A stretch of 64,000 nucleotides of DNA from Anaerococcus vaginalis (GCF_000307225.1 NZ_HE978616.1:272647-336646); one strand, 5' to 3'; shown: positions 8,214-18,247, numbered from the stretch's first letter. Program-made: numbers and translations. Notes: generated from the letters alone by a model not told the origin.

Positions 8214-9929
8214 TTAAAATATTCTTCTTGCTCCAACACAAACTGATTTATACCATGAATCATATACATTACCTCTACAAACTCCCATGCTTGGATTTGC
8301 TGCATGAACAAAGTTTCCACTAGAATCTGTAACTATACCAACATGGTCAATAGAACCGTTATATGAGAATAATAATATATCTCCAGCTTGTAAGCTACCT
8401 AAATTAACAGCATATCCATTTCCTGCTTGTGCTTGACTAGTTCTTGCAACATTTACTCCAACTTGTCTATAAGCATATTGAACTAAGCCTGAACAATCAA
8501 ATCCGCCAGGAGCTGTTCCACCCCAAACGTATGGATTACCTATCATTGATGCAGCTACATTCGCAACAGCTTGTCCACTTGCAGATGCTTGTGGCTTTTG
8601 AACTGATGCTCTTTGAGCAACTACATTATTATTTGTTTTACTTGAATTATTTTGAACAACTTGTTGTGGTTTATTTACTTGTGTATTTGAAAGTAAATTT
8701 GCACTAATGTATCCAGCTTTTCCATTATAATTAACTTTTAACCATCCATTTGCTAGTTGTCCACTAACTTTATCTCCCATGGTATAGTTTCCAATTACAT
8801 TATATGATGTTGATGCTCCTGATCTAACATTTAATGCAGCTGTATTTACCCAACCTGTATAAGCTTGAGATTGAACAGTGTTTGCTTGTCTAGCTGGAGC
8901 TTGTTGAGTTTTGTTTTCTTGTTTTTTCTCAACTACTGGTTTTTTAACCTCTGTATTTGATAATAGATTAGATGCTAGGTATGCAACTTTTCCATTATAA
9001 TTTATTTTTAACCATCCATTTTGAAGTGTTCCAGAAACTTTATCTCCAAGAGTCAAAGATCCAATAATATTAGAATCTGTGCTTGCTCCACTTCTTAAAT
9101 TCAAAGCAGCTGTATTCACCCAACCTGTAAAGCTTGTAGCTTGAGTTTCTTGAGCTTTTTTTACTTCTTCTTGAGCCTTAGCTTCTTGAGCTTTTTTAGC
9201 TTCTTCAGCTTTTTTTGCTTCTTCTTGAGCCTTAGCTTCTTCAACTTTTTTCGCTTCTTCTTGAGCCTTAGCTTCTTCAACTTTTTTCGCTTCTTCTTGA
9301 GCCTTAGCTTCTTCAGCTTTTTTTGCTTCTTCTTGAGCTAGAACATCAACAACAGCTTGATCAGCTAAGAAATCTAATTTTATATAACCACTATCGGTTT
9401 TTAACCAACCATCTTCTACTCTACCAACAACTTTGGTATTTTTATTTAATACGTCTACTACGTTATTTTCTTGATCTGTTTTTGAAGATCTAACATTTAA
9501 TGAATCTACAGCTACAAATTTTTCGATTATAGGGCTTTCTTCTAAAACTTGATTAACTGTACTTGCAACTTCATTATCTTTTGCTTTATTATCTTCAATT
9601 TTCTTGTCTATAGCTTCAACTATAGCATCTTCACTTGATGATTCAAAAAGTGTAGGATCAGCTAAATTTCTAACTTTAGATAATTTCGCATCTTTTTTAT
9701 TTTCTGATTTTTCTGCAAATTTTGTGTTGCTAACTTCATTAGCATAATCTTTTTTTACAGATTCTACTTTAGATGCATATTCTTTTTCTATATAAGATAC
9801 ATTGTTATCTAATACTTTTTTTGATTGATCTTCTTTATCTAAATTATTGATCGTTGAAGCATAAGCTGTTGCACCAATTGTTACTGCAGCTAAAACTCCT
9901 AAAGTCGATCCTATATTTTTTTTACTCAT
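8214..9929 (-). CDS. secreted SH3b-repeat NlpC/P60 endopeptidase
   Basis: Cell-wall hydrolase, probably a D-glutamyl-diaminopimelate (or equivalent) endopeptidase. From the ATG at 9929, placed by GGAGG six bases upstream, it has 571 residues. In order these are: a signal peptide (residues 1-25, cleavage near TAYAS); a coiled Lys/Glu stretch; an SH3b domain (about 137-190, VDSLNVRSS); an E-A-K-K-A-E-E-A repeat linker; two further SH3b domains (AALNLRSGAS and AALNVRSGAS); and a C-terminal NlpC/P60 domain. The catalytic Cys is in GFDCSGLVQYAY and His in DHVGIV. A WalR-type box lies upstream. It is probably a major separation or turnover enzyme. Confidence 0.93.
   Translation of the reverse strand: MSKKNIGSTLGVLAAVTIGATAYASTINNLDKEDQSKKVLDNNVSYIEKEYASKVESVKKDYANEVSNTKFAEKSENKKDAKLSKVRNLADPTLFESSSEDAIVEAIDKKIEDNKAKDNEVASTVNQVLEESPIIEKFVAVDSLNVRSSKTDQENNVVDVLNKNTKVVGRVEDGWLKTDSGYIKLDFLADQAVVDVLAQEEAKKAEEAKAQEEAKKVEEAKAQEEAKKVEEAKAQEEAKKAEEAKKAQEAKAQEEVKKAQETQATSFTGWVNTAALNLRSGASTDSNIIGSLTLGDKVSGTLQNGWLKINYNGKVAYLASNLLSNTEVKKPVVEKKQENKTQQAPARQANTVQSQAYTGWVNTAALNVRSGASTSYNVIGNYTMGDKVSGQLANGWLKVNYNGKAGYISANLLSNTQVNKPQQVVQNNSSKTNNNVVAQRASVQKPQASASGQAVANVAASMIGNPYVWGGTAPGGFDCSGLVQYAYRQVGVNVARTSQAQAGNGYAVNLGSLQAGDILLFSYNGSIDHVGIVTDSSGNFVHAANPSMGVCRGNVYDSWYKSVCVGARRIF
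9150..9345 (-). repeat. in-frame 36-bp tandem repeats coding for E-E-A-K-K linker
   Basis: A 36-bp unit encoding twelve residues (E-E-A-K-K-V-E-E-A-K-A-Q and variants) repeats several times inside the NlpC/P60 gene. Two copies are nearly identical. It forms the charged helical linker between the first and second SH3b domains. Confidence 0.85.
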
Positions 9930-9982
9930 TATTTCCTCCATCAAAATTTTAAATTTTTACTCTGTTATGAAATCTTATGGTA

Positions 9983-10011
9983 ATAATATATCTTTTTGAC
10001 AAATTAGTCAA
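9983..10011 (-). promoter_or_regulatory. promoter of the NlpC/P60 gene
   Basis: TTGACT (10006-10011), a 17-bp spacer and TATTAT (9983-9988) on the minus strand, leaving a leader of about 50 bases. Confidence 0.65.
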
Positions 10012-10017
10012 TAATAA

Positions 10018-10034
10018 GTTACAAAAAATTTACA
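10018..10034 (-). promoter_or_regulatory. WalR-like box upstream of the cell-wall hydrolase
   Basis: On the minus strand the bases read TGTAAA-N5-TGTAAC. This matches the WalR (YycF) direct-repeat consensus TGTWAH-N5-TGTWAH at every fixed position. It lies directly upstream of the -35, where an activator would bind. WalR controls wall hydrolases in Bacillus and Staphylococcus. The walRK genes themselves are not in the window. Confidence 0.6.
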
Positions 10035-10173
10035 CTTTTACTTGTTTCTTTTATTTTTATTTATGAAAACACTTCTATAAACCCAATTTTTATAAAATAT
10101 CTCAAAAGTTTTTTTCTTTTGCGTTACTTTTTTTAATAATAATTTTAAATTGTTACAATTTTAAAAATATAAA

Positions 10174-10207
10174 ATAAAAAACTATCCCAAAATAAATTTA
10201 GGATAGT
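10174..10207 (-). terminator. intrinsic terminator after rnpB
   Basis: ACTATCC and GGATAGT form the stem. On the minus strand it is followed by TTTTTTATTTT. Confidence 0.8.
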
Positions 10208-10221
10208 AATTTTAAAAAAAT

Positions 10222-10553
10222 AGAGTAAATCTATAAGCCGTGTTCTGTTAAAAATAATCATCTATCTAGGCTAATTGTCACCAATTAGCTCAAGCGAACT
10301 ACCATACTGGACCGTTTCGAGTAGAAATCCTAATGTCCCTTTTGTTCTTGCACCGGATGGGGTTTACACAGCATAATTATCACTAATTATCTGGTGAGCT
10401 CTTACCTCACCGTTCCACCCTTACCAAAAATTTTGGCGGTATACTTTCTTTTGCACTTGCCTGAAGGTCACCCTTACTAGACGTTATCTAGCATCCTTAC
10501 TCTGTGGTGCACGGACTTTCCTCGTCATTGACGCGATTATTCAATTTACTCCG
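10222..10553 (-). ncRNA. rnpB: RNase P RNA, class B
   Basis: Catalytic RNA that trims the 5' end of tRNA precursors. On the minus strand the 5' part holds GAATAATCGCG and the universal GAGGAAAGTCC (10513-10523). The 3' part holds ACAGAACACGGCTTATAG. The ends pair perfectly as P1 (GAGTAAAT with ATTTACTC), which sets the limits at about 10553 and 10222. The length of about 330 nt and the Gram-positive setting suggest class B. Ends are accurate to a few bases. Confidence 0.94.
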
Positions 10554-10590
10554 TTAAATATTTTATCATATTTTTTTCATTTGTAAAATC

Positions 10591-11358
10591 TTATATAAAT
10601 TCTCTAAAAGAATCTTTTTGTGAATAAGTAAAAATGCCTGTTGCAAAATTATTTTCTAATAGATTTTCAATCATATAAATAATATGATTCTCGCTTGCAA
10701 AATGTCCAGGATCTATAATATTTATCTCTTTACAATTATCTAAAGCCTCATGGTATTTTACATCACTTGTAACTATTAAATCACATTTTTTATCTATTGC
10801 ATCTTTTATAAAATCACTGCCAGCTCCTCCGCAAAGAGCTACTTTTTTTATTTTCCTCTCCTTATTACCATAAAGTATTAATCCTTTGCATTTTAATTTT
10901 TCTTTTACAAATTTTGCAAAATCATATGATGATATTTCGTCAACAAATCCAATTCTTCCCATTGGATTTTCATTGTTTGTATCTAAAAATCCTACATTTT
11001 TAAGCTCTAAAATTTTTGCAAGATTATCATTTACTCCTCCTTTTGCTGTATCAAGGTTTGTGTGCATAGAGTAAACTGTTATATCATTTCTGATAATTTC
11101 TTCTATTTTTTTATTATAGTCTTTTCTTAAATCTATTGATTTTATTGGTGAAAATATAAATGGATGGTGGGTTATTATTAAATTACAAGAATTTTCTTTT
11201 GCCTTCTTTATAGTTTCATCATCAAGATCTAGAGAAATCATTATATTTGTAAGTTTATTTTCGATATTTCCAATTTGAAGTCCAGAATTATCCCAATCTT
11301 CTTGTAAATCTAAGGGAAATTTTTCTTCTAAAAATTTAATTACATCTTTTATCTTCAT
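10591..11358 (-). CDS. Nif3-like dinuclear metal centre protein (YqfO family)
   Basis: A 255-residue member of the NIF3/DUF34 family, known to fold around a two-metal site and form hexamers; the reaction is not settled, though many databases call it GTP cyclohydrolase I type 2. Metal-ligand motifs are visible: IITHHPFIF near residue 62, VYSMHTNLDTAKGGVN near 96-110, and a C-terminal GHFASENH near 220. It lacks the central PII-like insert of longer homologues. The start overlaps trmK by 23 bases. The trmK-nif3 pair is conserved downstream of rpoD in Firmicutes. Confidence 0.9.
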   Translation of the reverse strand: MKIKDVIKFLEEKFPLDLQEDWDNSGLQIGNIENKLTNIMISLDLDDETIKKAKENSCNLIITHHPFIFSPIKSIDLRKDYNKKIEEIIRNDITVYSMHTNLDTAKGGVNDNLAKILELKNVGFLDTNNENPMGRIGFVDEISSYDFAKFVKEKLKCKGLILYGNKERKIKKVALCGGAGSDFIKDAIDKKCDLIVTSDVKYHEALDNCKEINIIDPGHFASENHIIYMIENLLENNFATGIFTYSQKDSFREFI

Positions 11359-12031
11359 AATCTTTTACCTCTTTTATTGCAGCTAGTCTTTCTTCTATTA
11401 GGTCAAGTCCTTCTTTGTTTTCAGAAAATTTTTCTATATTTTCTTTAAATTTTAAATTTTTCTTGTAAATTTGCTCAAGTCTTTTCTTTAATAAGGGATT
11501 AAAATCTTTATATATAAATTTACCAAAATAAATTTCACTTAAAGATAATTTTCTGTCTAATCCGTTTTTAAACATTATTATATCGTAATGCTTTCTTCCA
11601 TCTTTTATAAGAAAGTCTTTGTCTATATAAAAATTATTTTCATTTAAAAACTTTCTTAATTTTTCATTTCCTATATTTCCTTCGCAAATTATATAATCAA
11701 GCTTTCTAACTTTTTCTATATTTTTGGATAAGATTTCTATTATTGTAACTGCTCCCATTCCAGCAACAATTGCAATTTGTCCTTTTTTAATATCTATTCC
11801 ATCTAAGCCATCGCAGACTTTAGTCTTTATTATTTTTTTAAAATCATTATCTAATTTATCTTCTAGTTTTTGAAGGCTTTTTTTCGAAATATCTGTTGCT
11901 AGTATATCTTTGGATATTTCTTTTTTTGCTAAATATAAAGGGACCAATCCGTGATCAGTCCCTATATCAATTACACTTTTACCTTCTTCGACTAGATTTG
12001 CAATTTTTTCTAATCTTTTAGTAATTTTCAT
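11336..12031 (-). CDS. trmK: tRNA (adenine(22)-N1)-methyltransferase
   Basis: SAM-dependent methylation of A22 in the D-loop of certain tRNAs. The Rossmann motif VIDIGTDHGLVPLYL is at about residues 19-33, followed by AIVAGMGAVTIIEIL near 87-101, both typical of TrmK (YqfN). A C-terminal coiled-coil tail follows. Length 231 residues is normal. The ATG is one base beyond the rpoD stop, so translation is probably coupled. It overlaps nif3 downstream. Confidence 0.92.
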   Translation of the reverse strand: MKITKRLEKIANLVEEGKSVIDIGTDHGLVPLYLAKKEISKDILATDISKKSLQKLEDKLDNDFKKIIKTKVCDGLDGIDIKKGQIAIVAGMGAVTIIEILSKNIEKVRKLDYIICEGNIGNEKLRKFLNENNFYIDKDFLIKDGRKHYDIIMFKNGLDRKLSLSEIYFGKFIYKDFNPLLKKRLEQIYKKNLKFKENIEKFSENKEGLDLIEERLAAIKEVKDYEDKRCN

Positions 12032-12032
12032 T

Positions 12033-13874
12033 TTATAAAAAGTCTTTCAATAATTCACTCTTATTAGGCGATTTTAATTTTCTTAGCGCCTTTGCTTCTA
12101 TTTGTCTAATTCTTTCACGCGTTACATCAAACTCTTTTCCTACTTCTTCAAGTGTTCTAGGAGTTCCATCAATAAGACCAAATCTTAATTGTAAAACTCT
12201 TTTTTCTCTTGCTCCAAGACAAGATAAAACATCATTTAACTGATCTCTTAGCATTGAATAATTTGCTGCATCGTCTGGATTTATAGCTGTATCATCTTCT
12301 ATAAAATCTCCCAAATGGCTATCTTCTTCTTCTCCAATTGGTGTTTCTAAACTTACAGGTTCTTGGGCAATTTTTCTAATTTCTTGAACTTTTTCAACTT
12401 CAATTCCCATCTGCTCTGCAATTTCTTCGTTTGATGGATCACGTCCTAAATCTTGGACTAATTGTCTTTGGATTCTTACTAATTTATTTATAGTTTCGAC
12501 CATATGAACAGGTATTCTTATTGTTCTTGCCTGATCTGCAATTGCACGGGTTATAGCTTGTCTTATCCACCAAGTTGCATAAGTTGAAAATTTGAATCCT
12601 CTGTTATAATCGTATTTATCTACAGCCTTCATAAGACCCATATTTCCTTCTTGGATTAAATCTAAAAAGCTCATTCCACGTCCGACATATTTTTTTGCAA
12701 TTGAAACAACAAGCCTTAAATTTGTTTCTGCTAATTTTTGCTTTGCTCTATTTGCATCAAATATTGCCCTATTTAATTTTTTTATATCCTCTGAGTCAAA
12801 ACCATGATCTTCAAAGATTTTATTGCAAAGATTTTTAGCTTTTGCAAATCTTTCTAAATCTTTTATACTTGTTTCTGATAAAATTTTATTTTCAAAAATT
12901 TGCTTAGCCTTATTTGAGAAATTTATCAAATCATTTATCAACAATTTGTCATTAGTTTTTAAAAGTTCATTTTCTGCTCCCTTTTTATAAAGGTCTGAAA
13001 AGGCTAAATAAATTAGTGAAACAATATCGTCAGACTCTTTAGTTGCAACTAATTTTCCAAAATTATCAAATAAATCACATAAAATATTTGCTTCTTTTTC
13101 GCTTAATTCTTTGTCTGCAATAGATTTTTGTGCAATATTACAAATTAAAATCTTGGATTTTATTGCTTCTAATTGTTCATCTGTCAATTCTTGATTTAGC
13201 ATATTTTCAAATTGATTACCAATTTCAATTAATGATTCAAGATTTGTTTTTGTTTCCTCATCTAATTTTTTATTTTCTGAAATTAATTGATTTGCTCCTA
13301 ATATAGTTAAAGAAATATCTCCATAAAATATATCTAGGGCAAGTTTAATTTTATTTTGTTTAGTTAATTTTTTACCACTTTTGCTCCTAAAAGCTATATC
13401 TCCAAGCTCCATTTTTTTTGCTAAAAATATTTCTTCGTGAGCATCCAAAAGTTTAACTTTCCCAATTTCTTTTAAGTACATTTTTACAGGGTCATCTAAC
13501 TTTATGCCAGTGATAGTATCATCTTGTATAAATTTTTTTTCTGATTTTTGCTTACTAGAAACTTTTTCCATGTGTTCTTCAAGCTTTTCATCCGAAAAAT
13601 CTTCTTCTTCATTTTCTAGGTCTTCTCTTATTTCTTCGTCATCTTCATCTTCATCCAGAATAGTTCTTTGTTCTTCAACAATTTCTATTCCATTGGATAT
13701 GATTTGGCCTATAACATATTTTTTGCTCTCATCTTCCATTTCTTTAAAGGTTTCAAAAGTGTAAACTTGTTGATAAGTTACAACCCCATCTTGAGATTCG
13801 CTTATAGATTTGAATTCATCTATAATTTCTCTAAGAAGATCATCCTCTAGCATTTTCTCGTTATCACTTGTCAT
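12033..13874 (-). CDS. rpoD: RNA polymerase primary sigma factor (RpoD/SigA) with large insert
   Basis: Housekeeping sigma factor. Region 1.2 is at about residues 126-160 ([17 protein letters not shown]). Regions 2.1-2.4 are at 380-460 ([20 protein letters not shown], then [13 protein letters not shown]). Region 3 follows, and region 4 ends with [18 protein letters not shown]. The protein has 613 residues, against roughly 370 for Bacillus SigA. The excess is an acidic N-terminus (about 70-100) and an insert of about 210 residues (162-372) between regions 1.2 and 2.1, where proteobacterial sigma-70 has its non-conserved region. The ATG at 13874 follows GGAGGGGAGACTT. Operon dnaG-rpoD-trmK-nif3. 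Confidence 0.97.
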   Translation of the reverse strand: MTSDNEKMLEDDLLREIIDEFKSISESQDGVVTYQQVYTFETFKEMEDESKKYVIGQIISNGIEIVEEQRTILDEDEDDEEIREDLENEEEDFSDEKLEEHMEKVSSKQKSEKKFIQDDTITGIKLDDPVKMYLKEIGKVKLLDAHEEIFLAKKMELGDIAFRSKSGKKLTKQNKIKLALDIFYGDISLTILGANQLISENKKLDEETKTNLESLIEIGNQFENMLNQELTDEQLEAIKSKILICNIAQKSIADKELSEKEANILCDLFDNFGKLVATKESDDIVSLIYLAFSDLYKKGAENELLKTNDKLLINDLINFSNKAKQIFENKILSETSIKDLERFAKAKNLCNKIFEDHGFDSEDIKKLNRAIFDANRAKQKLAETNLRLVVSIAKKYVGRGMSFLDLIQEGNMGLMKAVDKYDYNRGFKFSTYATWWIRQAITRAIADQARTIRIPVHMVETINKLVRIQRQLVQDLGRDPSNEEIAEQMGIEVEKVQEIRKIAQEPVSLETPIGEEEDSHLGDFIEDDTAINPDDAANYSMLRDQLNDVLSCLGAREKRVLQLRFGLIDGTPRTLEEVGKEFDVTRERIRQIEAKALRKLKSPNKSELLKDFL

Positions 13875-13900
13875 AAGTCTCCCCTCCAGCTTTGAAGTGA

Positions 13901-15553
13901 TTAGTCTTTATTTCTCAACTTTTCCAAAAGTTTTCTTCTATTTTCTAAATTTATTTTTTCTTTCAATTCATAAGCTACTATTTTATTTGACTTGTTCTTA
14001 ATGTAATCTATTATAAATTGATAATCACTTGAAAAATTTTCACTAATTCTATCAAAACCATTTTTATCAATATAAGTTTTTATCTTAATTAGTTTATCAT
14101 CAGCCAAAATTTCATCAAAAAAGTCTTCAAATTCTCTATAATCATCTTTTTGATTAAGATAAAGTCTAAGAACTTCAAGCTCATTTATTGAAATAGAATA
14201 TTTTTTTCTTTCAACAATTCTTTTTTCGTTTTGGTTAAAATTTTTGAAATTATTATCGTTTGAAAATTTATTTTTATTTTTGTAGTTATCATTATACTTT
14301 AAGACTGATTCTTTTAAAGTAGATTTATCTATTTGAAATAGTTTGCTAACGTTATTTATAAAAATTTCTCTAGTGAGATCTGACTTGATTGATGCCAAAA
14401 ATTCAATAAATAAATTTAATTTTTCGAATTTTTCATTATCTTTACTTAAAGCATAAATATCAAGAATTTTATTATATTTGTAATTGTAGACATCACTAGC
14501 CTCATCCATTTTCTTTATAAAGGCATCTCTTCCATACTTTTTTACAAAATCATCAGGGTCTAGTCCTTTTTCAAGAGAAATAATATTTGGTTTTATTCCT
14601 TCATCTAATAATATTTCTATAGCCCTGTCTGTTGCTTTTATTCCTGCATTATCTTCGTCATAACAAATATAAACATTTTTTGCATATCTTTTTAAAAGTT
14701 TTGCTTGATCGCTTGTAAGAGATGTTCCAAGACTTGCTACTGCTTGATCTATTCCTTGATTATTTAAGCCTATAACATCCATATAGCCTTCAACCAAAAT
14801 AATATCTTTGTTAGCTTGTTTTTTAAAAATATTTAACCCATACAAATTGTATCTTTTTTTAAAAACTTGGCTTTCGGGTGAGTTTAGATATTTTGGCATT
14901 GTTGAATCAATACTTCTTCCTCCAAAGCCTATGACTTTTCCATAATGATTTATAATTGGAAAAATCAATCTATTTCTATATTTATCATAGTATTTTCCAT
15001 TTTGAGATTTTTTTATTAAACCTAAATTTTCAATATCATCTAAAAGATAATCTTTCTTTTTTACATAATTTAATAAATCATCCCAAGAATTTTTGGCAAA
15101 ACCAAGCATAAAGGTATTTACAATATTCGACCTAAAACCCCTATTTTTTAAATAAATTTGTCCAGCCTTATCTGTCAACAAATTTTTGTAAAAATACATC
15201 ATTATATCTTTGTTAATATCATAAAATCTATTTAAAATTTTATTTTCTTTTGTGGACTTATCATCAAGTTTTATTCCAGCCTTATTTGCCAAATATTTCA
15301 TGGCATCAATATAGGAAAGTCCTTCTTTGTGCATAATAAAAGAAACAACATCACCGCCTTCGCCACAACCAAAGCAATGAAATAATTGTTTCCTATCATC
15401 TACTGTAAAAGAAGGTGTCTTTTCATTATGAAAAGGACACAAACCCTTGTAGGAGTTTCCAGATTTTTTTAAATCTACATAATCTCCAATAATTGCTACA
15501 ATATCTGAATTTTCTAAAATTTCATTTTTTTTATCATCAGATATAAATACCAT
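13901..15553 (-). CDS. dnaG: DNA primase
   Basis: Makes RNA primers at the replication fork. The CHC2 zinc finger is visible at about residues 40-64 ([13 protein letters not shown] then [15 protein letters not shown]). The catalytic core and TOPRIM domain follow ([37 protein letters not shown]). The C-terminal helicase-binding domain is shorter and divergent; total length is 550 residues against about 600 in Bacillus. The ATG at 15553 follows GAGGGGTGG. First gene of the macromolecular synthesis operon, 26 bases before rpoD. Confidence 0.96.
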   Translation of the reverse strand: MVFISDDKKNEILENSDIVAIIGDYVDLKKSGNSYKGLCPFHNEKTPSFTVDDRKQLFHCFGCGEGGDVVSFIMHKEGLSYIDAMKYLANKAGIKLDDKSTKENKILNRFYDINKDIMMYFYKNLLTDKAGQIYLKNRGFRSNIVNTFMLGFAKNSWDDLLNYVKKKDYLLDDIENLGLIKKSQNGKYYDKYRNRLIFPIINHYGKVIGFGGRSIDSTMPKYLNSPESQVFKKRYNLYGLNIFKKQANKDIILVEGYMDVIGLNNQGIDQAVASLGTSLTSDQAKLLKRYAKNVYICYDEDNAGIKATDRAIEILLDEGIKPNIISLEKGLDPDDFVKKYGRDAFIKKMDEASDVYNYKYNKILDIYALSKDNEKFEKLNLFIEFLASIKSDLTREIFINNVSKLFQIDKSTLKESVLKYNDNYKNKNKFSNDNNFKNFNQNEKRIVERKKYSISINELEVLRLYLNQKDDYREFEDFFDEILADDKLIKIKTYIDKNGFDRISENFSSDYQFIIDYIKNKSNKIVAYELKEKINLENRRKLLEKLRNKD

Positions 15554-15578
15554 AAAACCACCCCTCGATATAAAAACT

Positions 15579-15606
15579 ATTATACTTTTCTAATATTTTT
15601 CTTCAA
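15579..15606 (-). promoter_or_regulatory. dnaG-rpoD operon promoter
   Basis: TTGAAG (15601-15606), a 16-bp spacer and TATAAT (15579-15584) on the minus strand, about 25 bases before the dnaG start. Confidence 0.65.
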
Positions 15607-15671
15607 TAAATTAAAATAAAAAGAAATTAAAATAAAAAAGCCTAATAGAAAATATAAATTTTATAGTTTTT

Positions 15672-15727
15672 TAAAAAAATCCACTTTTTACAATTTGAAA
15701 ATAAAAAATTGTAAAAGTGGATTTTTA
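15672..15727 (-). terminator. intrinsic terminator after aldehyde dehydrogenase
   Basis: AAATCCACTTTTTACAATTT pairs with its near-complement across an A-rich loop, with one slipped base in the T/A run. T runs flank it. Between dnaG and the aldehyde dehydrogenase gene (15554-15755) nothing else was seen. Confidence 0.8.
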
Positions 15728-15755
15728 TTTTAGCATATTAATTTTTTAAAAATTT

Positions 15756-17129
15756 TTACTTGAAGATTTTTTTTATTATTTTTTCCTTAGCTTTAGAATA
15801 TGGTGGATATTTTAATTTAATATCAATATTATTTGATCTTATCATAATAGATTTTCTATTTGAAAAATTTATAAAACCAAATTTTCCATGATAACCACCC
15901 ATACCGCTTTCTCCTACTCCTCCAAATTCTAAATTCGGATTTGTTATATGCATAATTGTATCATTAATACAAACTCCTCCAGAAGATAAATCGTAAGTTA
16001 GTCTGTCAATATTATTTTGGTCTTCACTAAAAATATACATAGAAAGTGGTTTATCCATTTTTTGTAATTTTTCAATTATTTCAAAAATATTTTCGTACTC
16101 AATTACTGGAAGAATTGGGCCAAAAATTTCTTCTTTCATAATTTTATTTGAAAAATCTACGTCGTTAATTATAGTCGGTTCAATTTTTAAGCTTTTTGAA
16201 TTATAAAGTCCTCCTGTAAAAATATTTTGTCCTTCTATCAAAGAAACTAGCCTATAAAAAGATTTTTCGTCAATTATTTTTGGATAGTCAGGATTTTCCA
16301 AGGCCCTATCTCCATAAAATTCAAAAATAGTTTGTTTCATAAGTTTTAAAAGCTCATTTTTTATATCTTTATGAACTAATAAATAGTCTGGAGCTACACA
16401 AGTTTGTCCACTATTTAAAAGTTTGCCCCAAATAATTCTTTTTGCAGCAAATTTCAAATTGGCACTCTCATCAACTATACAAGGAGATTTTCCACCAAGT
16501 TCAAGGGTAACTTTTGTTAAATTTTCACTTGCTTTTTTCATTATAATTCTTCCAACTTTTGAAGAACCTGTAAAAAATATATGGTCATATTTGTAAGATA
16601 AAATTTCATCATGGCTTATTTTTTCATTGTCTACACAATATATAAAAGACCTATCAAAATTTTCATCTAATAATTTTTTTACTATTTTTGAAGTGTATGA
16701 TGCTTTTCTTGAAGTTTTTAAAATTACAGTATTTCCACTAGAAATAGCATTTATTATTGGATCAATTGCCAATAAAAATGGATAATTCCAAGGAGAAATG
16801 ATAAGAGTCAATCCCAAAGGTTCGTATCTTGTAAAAGATTTTGCAGGCATAGATTCGGTATTTGTAGTTTCTCTTTTATCTTTCATCCATTCTGATAAAT
16901 TTTTTAAAGCAAAATCTATTTCTGAATAAGAACTTGCAATTTCTGAAATATAAGCTTCTGTTTCAGATTTATTCAAATCCATTTTTAGGGCATATAAAAT
17001 TTCATCTCTATATTTTTTTATAGAATTTTTTAAATTCATTAAGGCTTTTTTTCTAAATTCTTCAGTATTAGTTATGCCAGTTTTAAAAAATATTTTTTGT
17101 TCATCTATAACTTTTTCTAATTCAATCAT
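15756..17129 (-). CDS. aldehyde dehydrogenase (class 3-like)
   Basis: Oxidises aldehydes to acids with NAD(P). The catalytic Cys is in LNSGQTCVAPDYLLV (about residue 243) and the general-base Glu in VTLELGGKSPC (about 209). The NAD-binding segment is FFTGSSKVG and the C-terminal motif FGGVGESGMGGYHGKFGF. Length 457 residues and the short N-terminus fit class 3/YwdH-type enzymes, often acting on fatty or medium-chain aldehydes. The start is placed at an ATG following GAGGTAATT. It stands alone between terminators; the substrate is not predictable. Confidence 0.92.
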   Translation of the reverse strand: MIELEKVIDEQKIFFKTGITNTEEFRKKALMNLKNSIKKYRDEILYALKMDLNKSETEAYISEIASSYSEIDFALKNLSEWMKDKRETTNTESMPAKSFTRYEPLGLTLIISPWNYPFLLAIDPIINAISSGNTVILKTSRKASYTSKIVKKLLDENFDRSFIYCVDNEKISHDEILSYKYDHIFFTGSSKVGRIIMKKASENLTKVTLELGGKSPCIVDESANLKFAAKRIIWGKLLNSGQTCVAPDYLLVHKDIKNELLKLMKQTIFEFYGDRALENPDYPKIIDEKSFYRLVSLIEGQNIFTGGLYNSKSLKIEPTIINDVDFSNKIMKEEIFGPILPVIEYENIFEIIEKLQKMDKPLSMYIFSEDQNNIDRLTYDLSSGGVCINDTIMHITNPNLEFGGVGESGMGGYHGKFGFINFSNRKSIMIRSNNIDIKLKYPPYSKAKEKIIKKIFK

Positions 17130-17171
17130 AATTACCTCTCTTTTTCTTCATATACCCAATTTTTCTTAAAT

Positions 17172-17212
17172 AAAAAACATCAGATTAAGATTAAAGCAAA
17201 ATCTGATGTTTA
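17172..17212 (-). terminator. intrinsic terminator after the PfkB kinase gene
   Basis: AACATCAGATT and AATCTGATGTT form an 11-bp stem, followed on the minus strand by TTTTTTATTT. Confidence 0.85.
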
Positions 17213-17217
17213 TATTT

Positions 17218-18132
17218 TTATTTTAAAATTTCGATTTCTACCTTATCCAATAGTTTTAAAATTTCTTCTTTTTTTCCGATATCATAGCTAAAAGCTGTCG
17301 CACTTGCTGATGCTACTGCAAATTTAAAAGAATCTAATTTTGAAAATCCTTTCATATATCCGTAAATATATCCTCCAACCATACTATCTCCACAAGCTAC
17401 AGAATTTATTACTTCTCCTTTGATAGCTTTTGCCTTATAAATTACATTTTCATCAATAAAAATTGATCCTTCTTCTCCTAGCGAAACAATTACATTTTCT
17501 GCACCTTGATCTATAAATTTTCTTACATTTTTTATAATTTTTTCATCACTATCTAATGTTTGATCAAAAATTTCTGCAAGCTCATCCTTATTTGGCTTTA
17601 TTAAAAATGGTTTATAGCTTGAAAGCTTAAATAGTTTTTTTCCTGAAGTATCTAGGGCAAATCTCACATTATTCATTTCAAGTAGATTAACTATAACCCT
17701 ATAAAAATCTTCTCCCAAAGATTTCGGAATTGAACCAGAAATAATTACAAAATCATCTTCTTCCAATTCATCTAAATAATTTAAAAATTCTTCAATTTCA
17801 GCTTCTTTTATTTGAGGTCCACCAGCATTTATTTCTGTTTCTTTATCATATTTTAATTTTATATTTATTCTTGAATCATCCTCAATTTTTGTAAATTCTT
17901 CTTCAATTTCCGATTCATCTAATTTATTTCTTATAAATTCTCCAGTAAATCCACCTAAAAAACCTATATTTATTGACCTAATGCCAAGATTTTTTAAAAG
18001 TTTCGAAACCATAATTCCCTTGCCACCAGAATATTTTTCTTCTTTTGTACTTCTATTAGTTTTTCCATCAAAAAATTTATCAATTTCTAACACATAATCA
18101 ATTGATGGATTTAAAGTGATTGTATATATCAT
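17218..18132 (-). CDS. 1-phosphofructokinase-type PfkB family kinase
   Basis: Phosphorylates a sugar phosphate: fructose 1-phosphate in FruK, tagatose 6-phosphate in LacC. PfkB signatures are present: ITLNPSIDYVL at the start, KYSGGKGIMVSKLL near residue 37, FVIISGSIPKSLG near 130, IKPNKDELAEIF and the C-terminal NSVACGDSMVGGYIYG, with catalytic Asp in GDSM. Length 304 residues is normal. The ATG at 18132 follows GGAGG. No PTS or DeoR regulator is adjacent, unlike a typical fru operon, so fructose 1-phosphate is likely but not certain. Confidence 0.87.
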   Translation of the reverse strand: MIYTITLNPSIDYVLEIDKFFDGKTNRSTKEEKYSGGKGIMVSKLLKNLGIRSINIGFLGGFTGEFIRNKLDESEIEEEFTKIEDDSRINIKLKYDKETEINAGGPQIKEAEIEEFLNYLDELEEDDFVIISGSIPKSLGEDFYRVIVNLLEMNNVRFALDTSGKKLFKLSSYKPFLIKPNKDELAEIFDQTLDSDEKIIKNVRKFIDQGAENVIVSLGEEGSIFIDENVIYKAKAIKGEVINSVACGDSMVGGYIYGYMKGFSKLDSFKFAVASASATAFSYDIGKKEEILKLLDKVEIEILK

Positions 18133-18194
18133 ATTTCCTCCAAAAAAATTCTAATAATATTATATCATTTTAAAGCTACTCATTTTAAATATTC

Positions 18195-18222
18195 TTGCAA
18201 ATTCTATTAATTAATGTAAAAT
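18195..18222 (+). promoter_or_regulatory. putative promoter of the small membrane protein gene
   Basis: TTGCAA (18195-18200), a 16-bp spacer and TAAAAT (18217-18222). Confidence 0.5.
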
Positions 18223-18247
18223 TTATACAAACAAAAGGAGGTTAAAA

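Noticed and set aside
9141-9341. Plus-strand ORF rich in Ser, Phe and Leu
   Set aside because: It is the reverse shadow of the 36-bp repeat linker in the NlpC/P60 gene; it has no ribosome site and low-complexity content.
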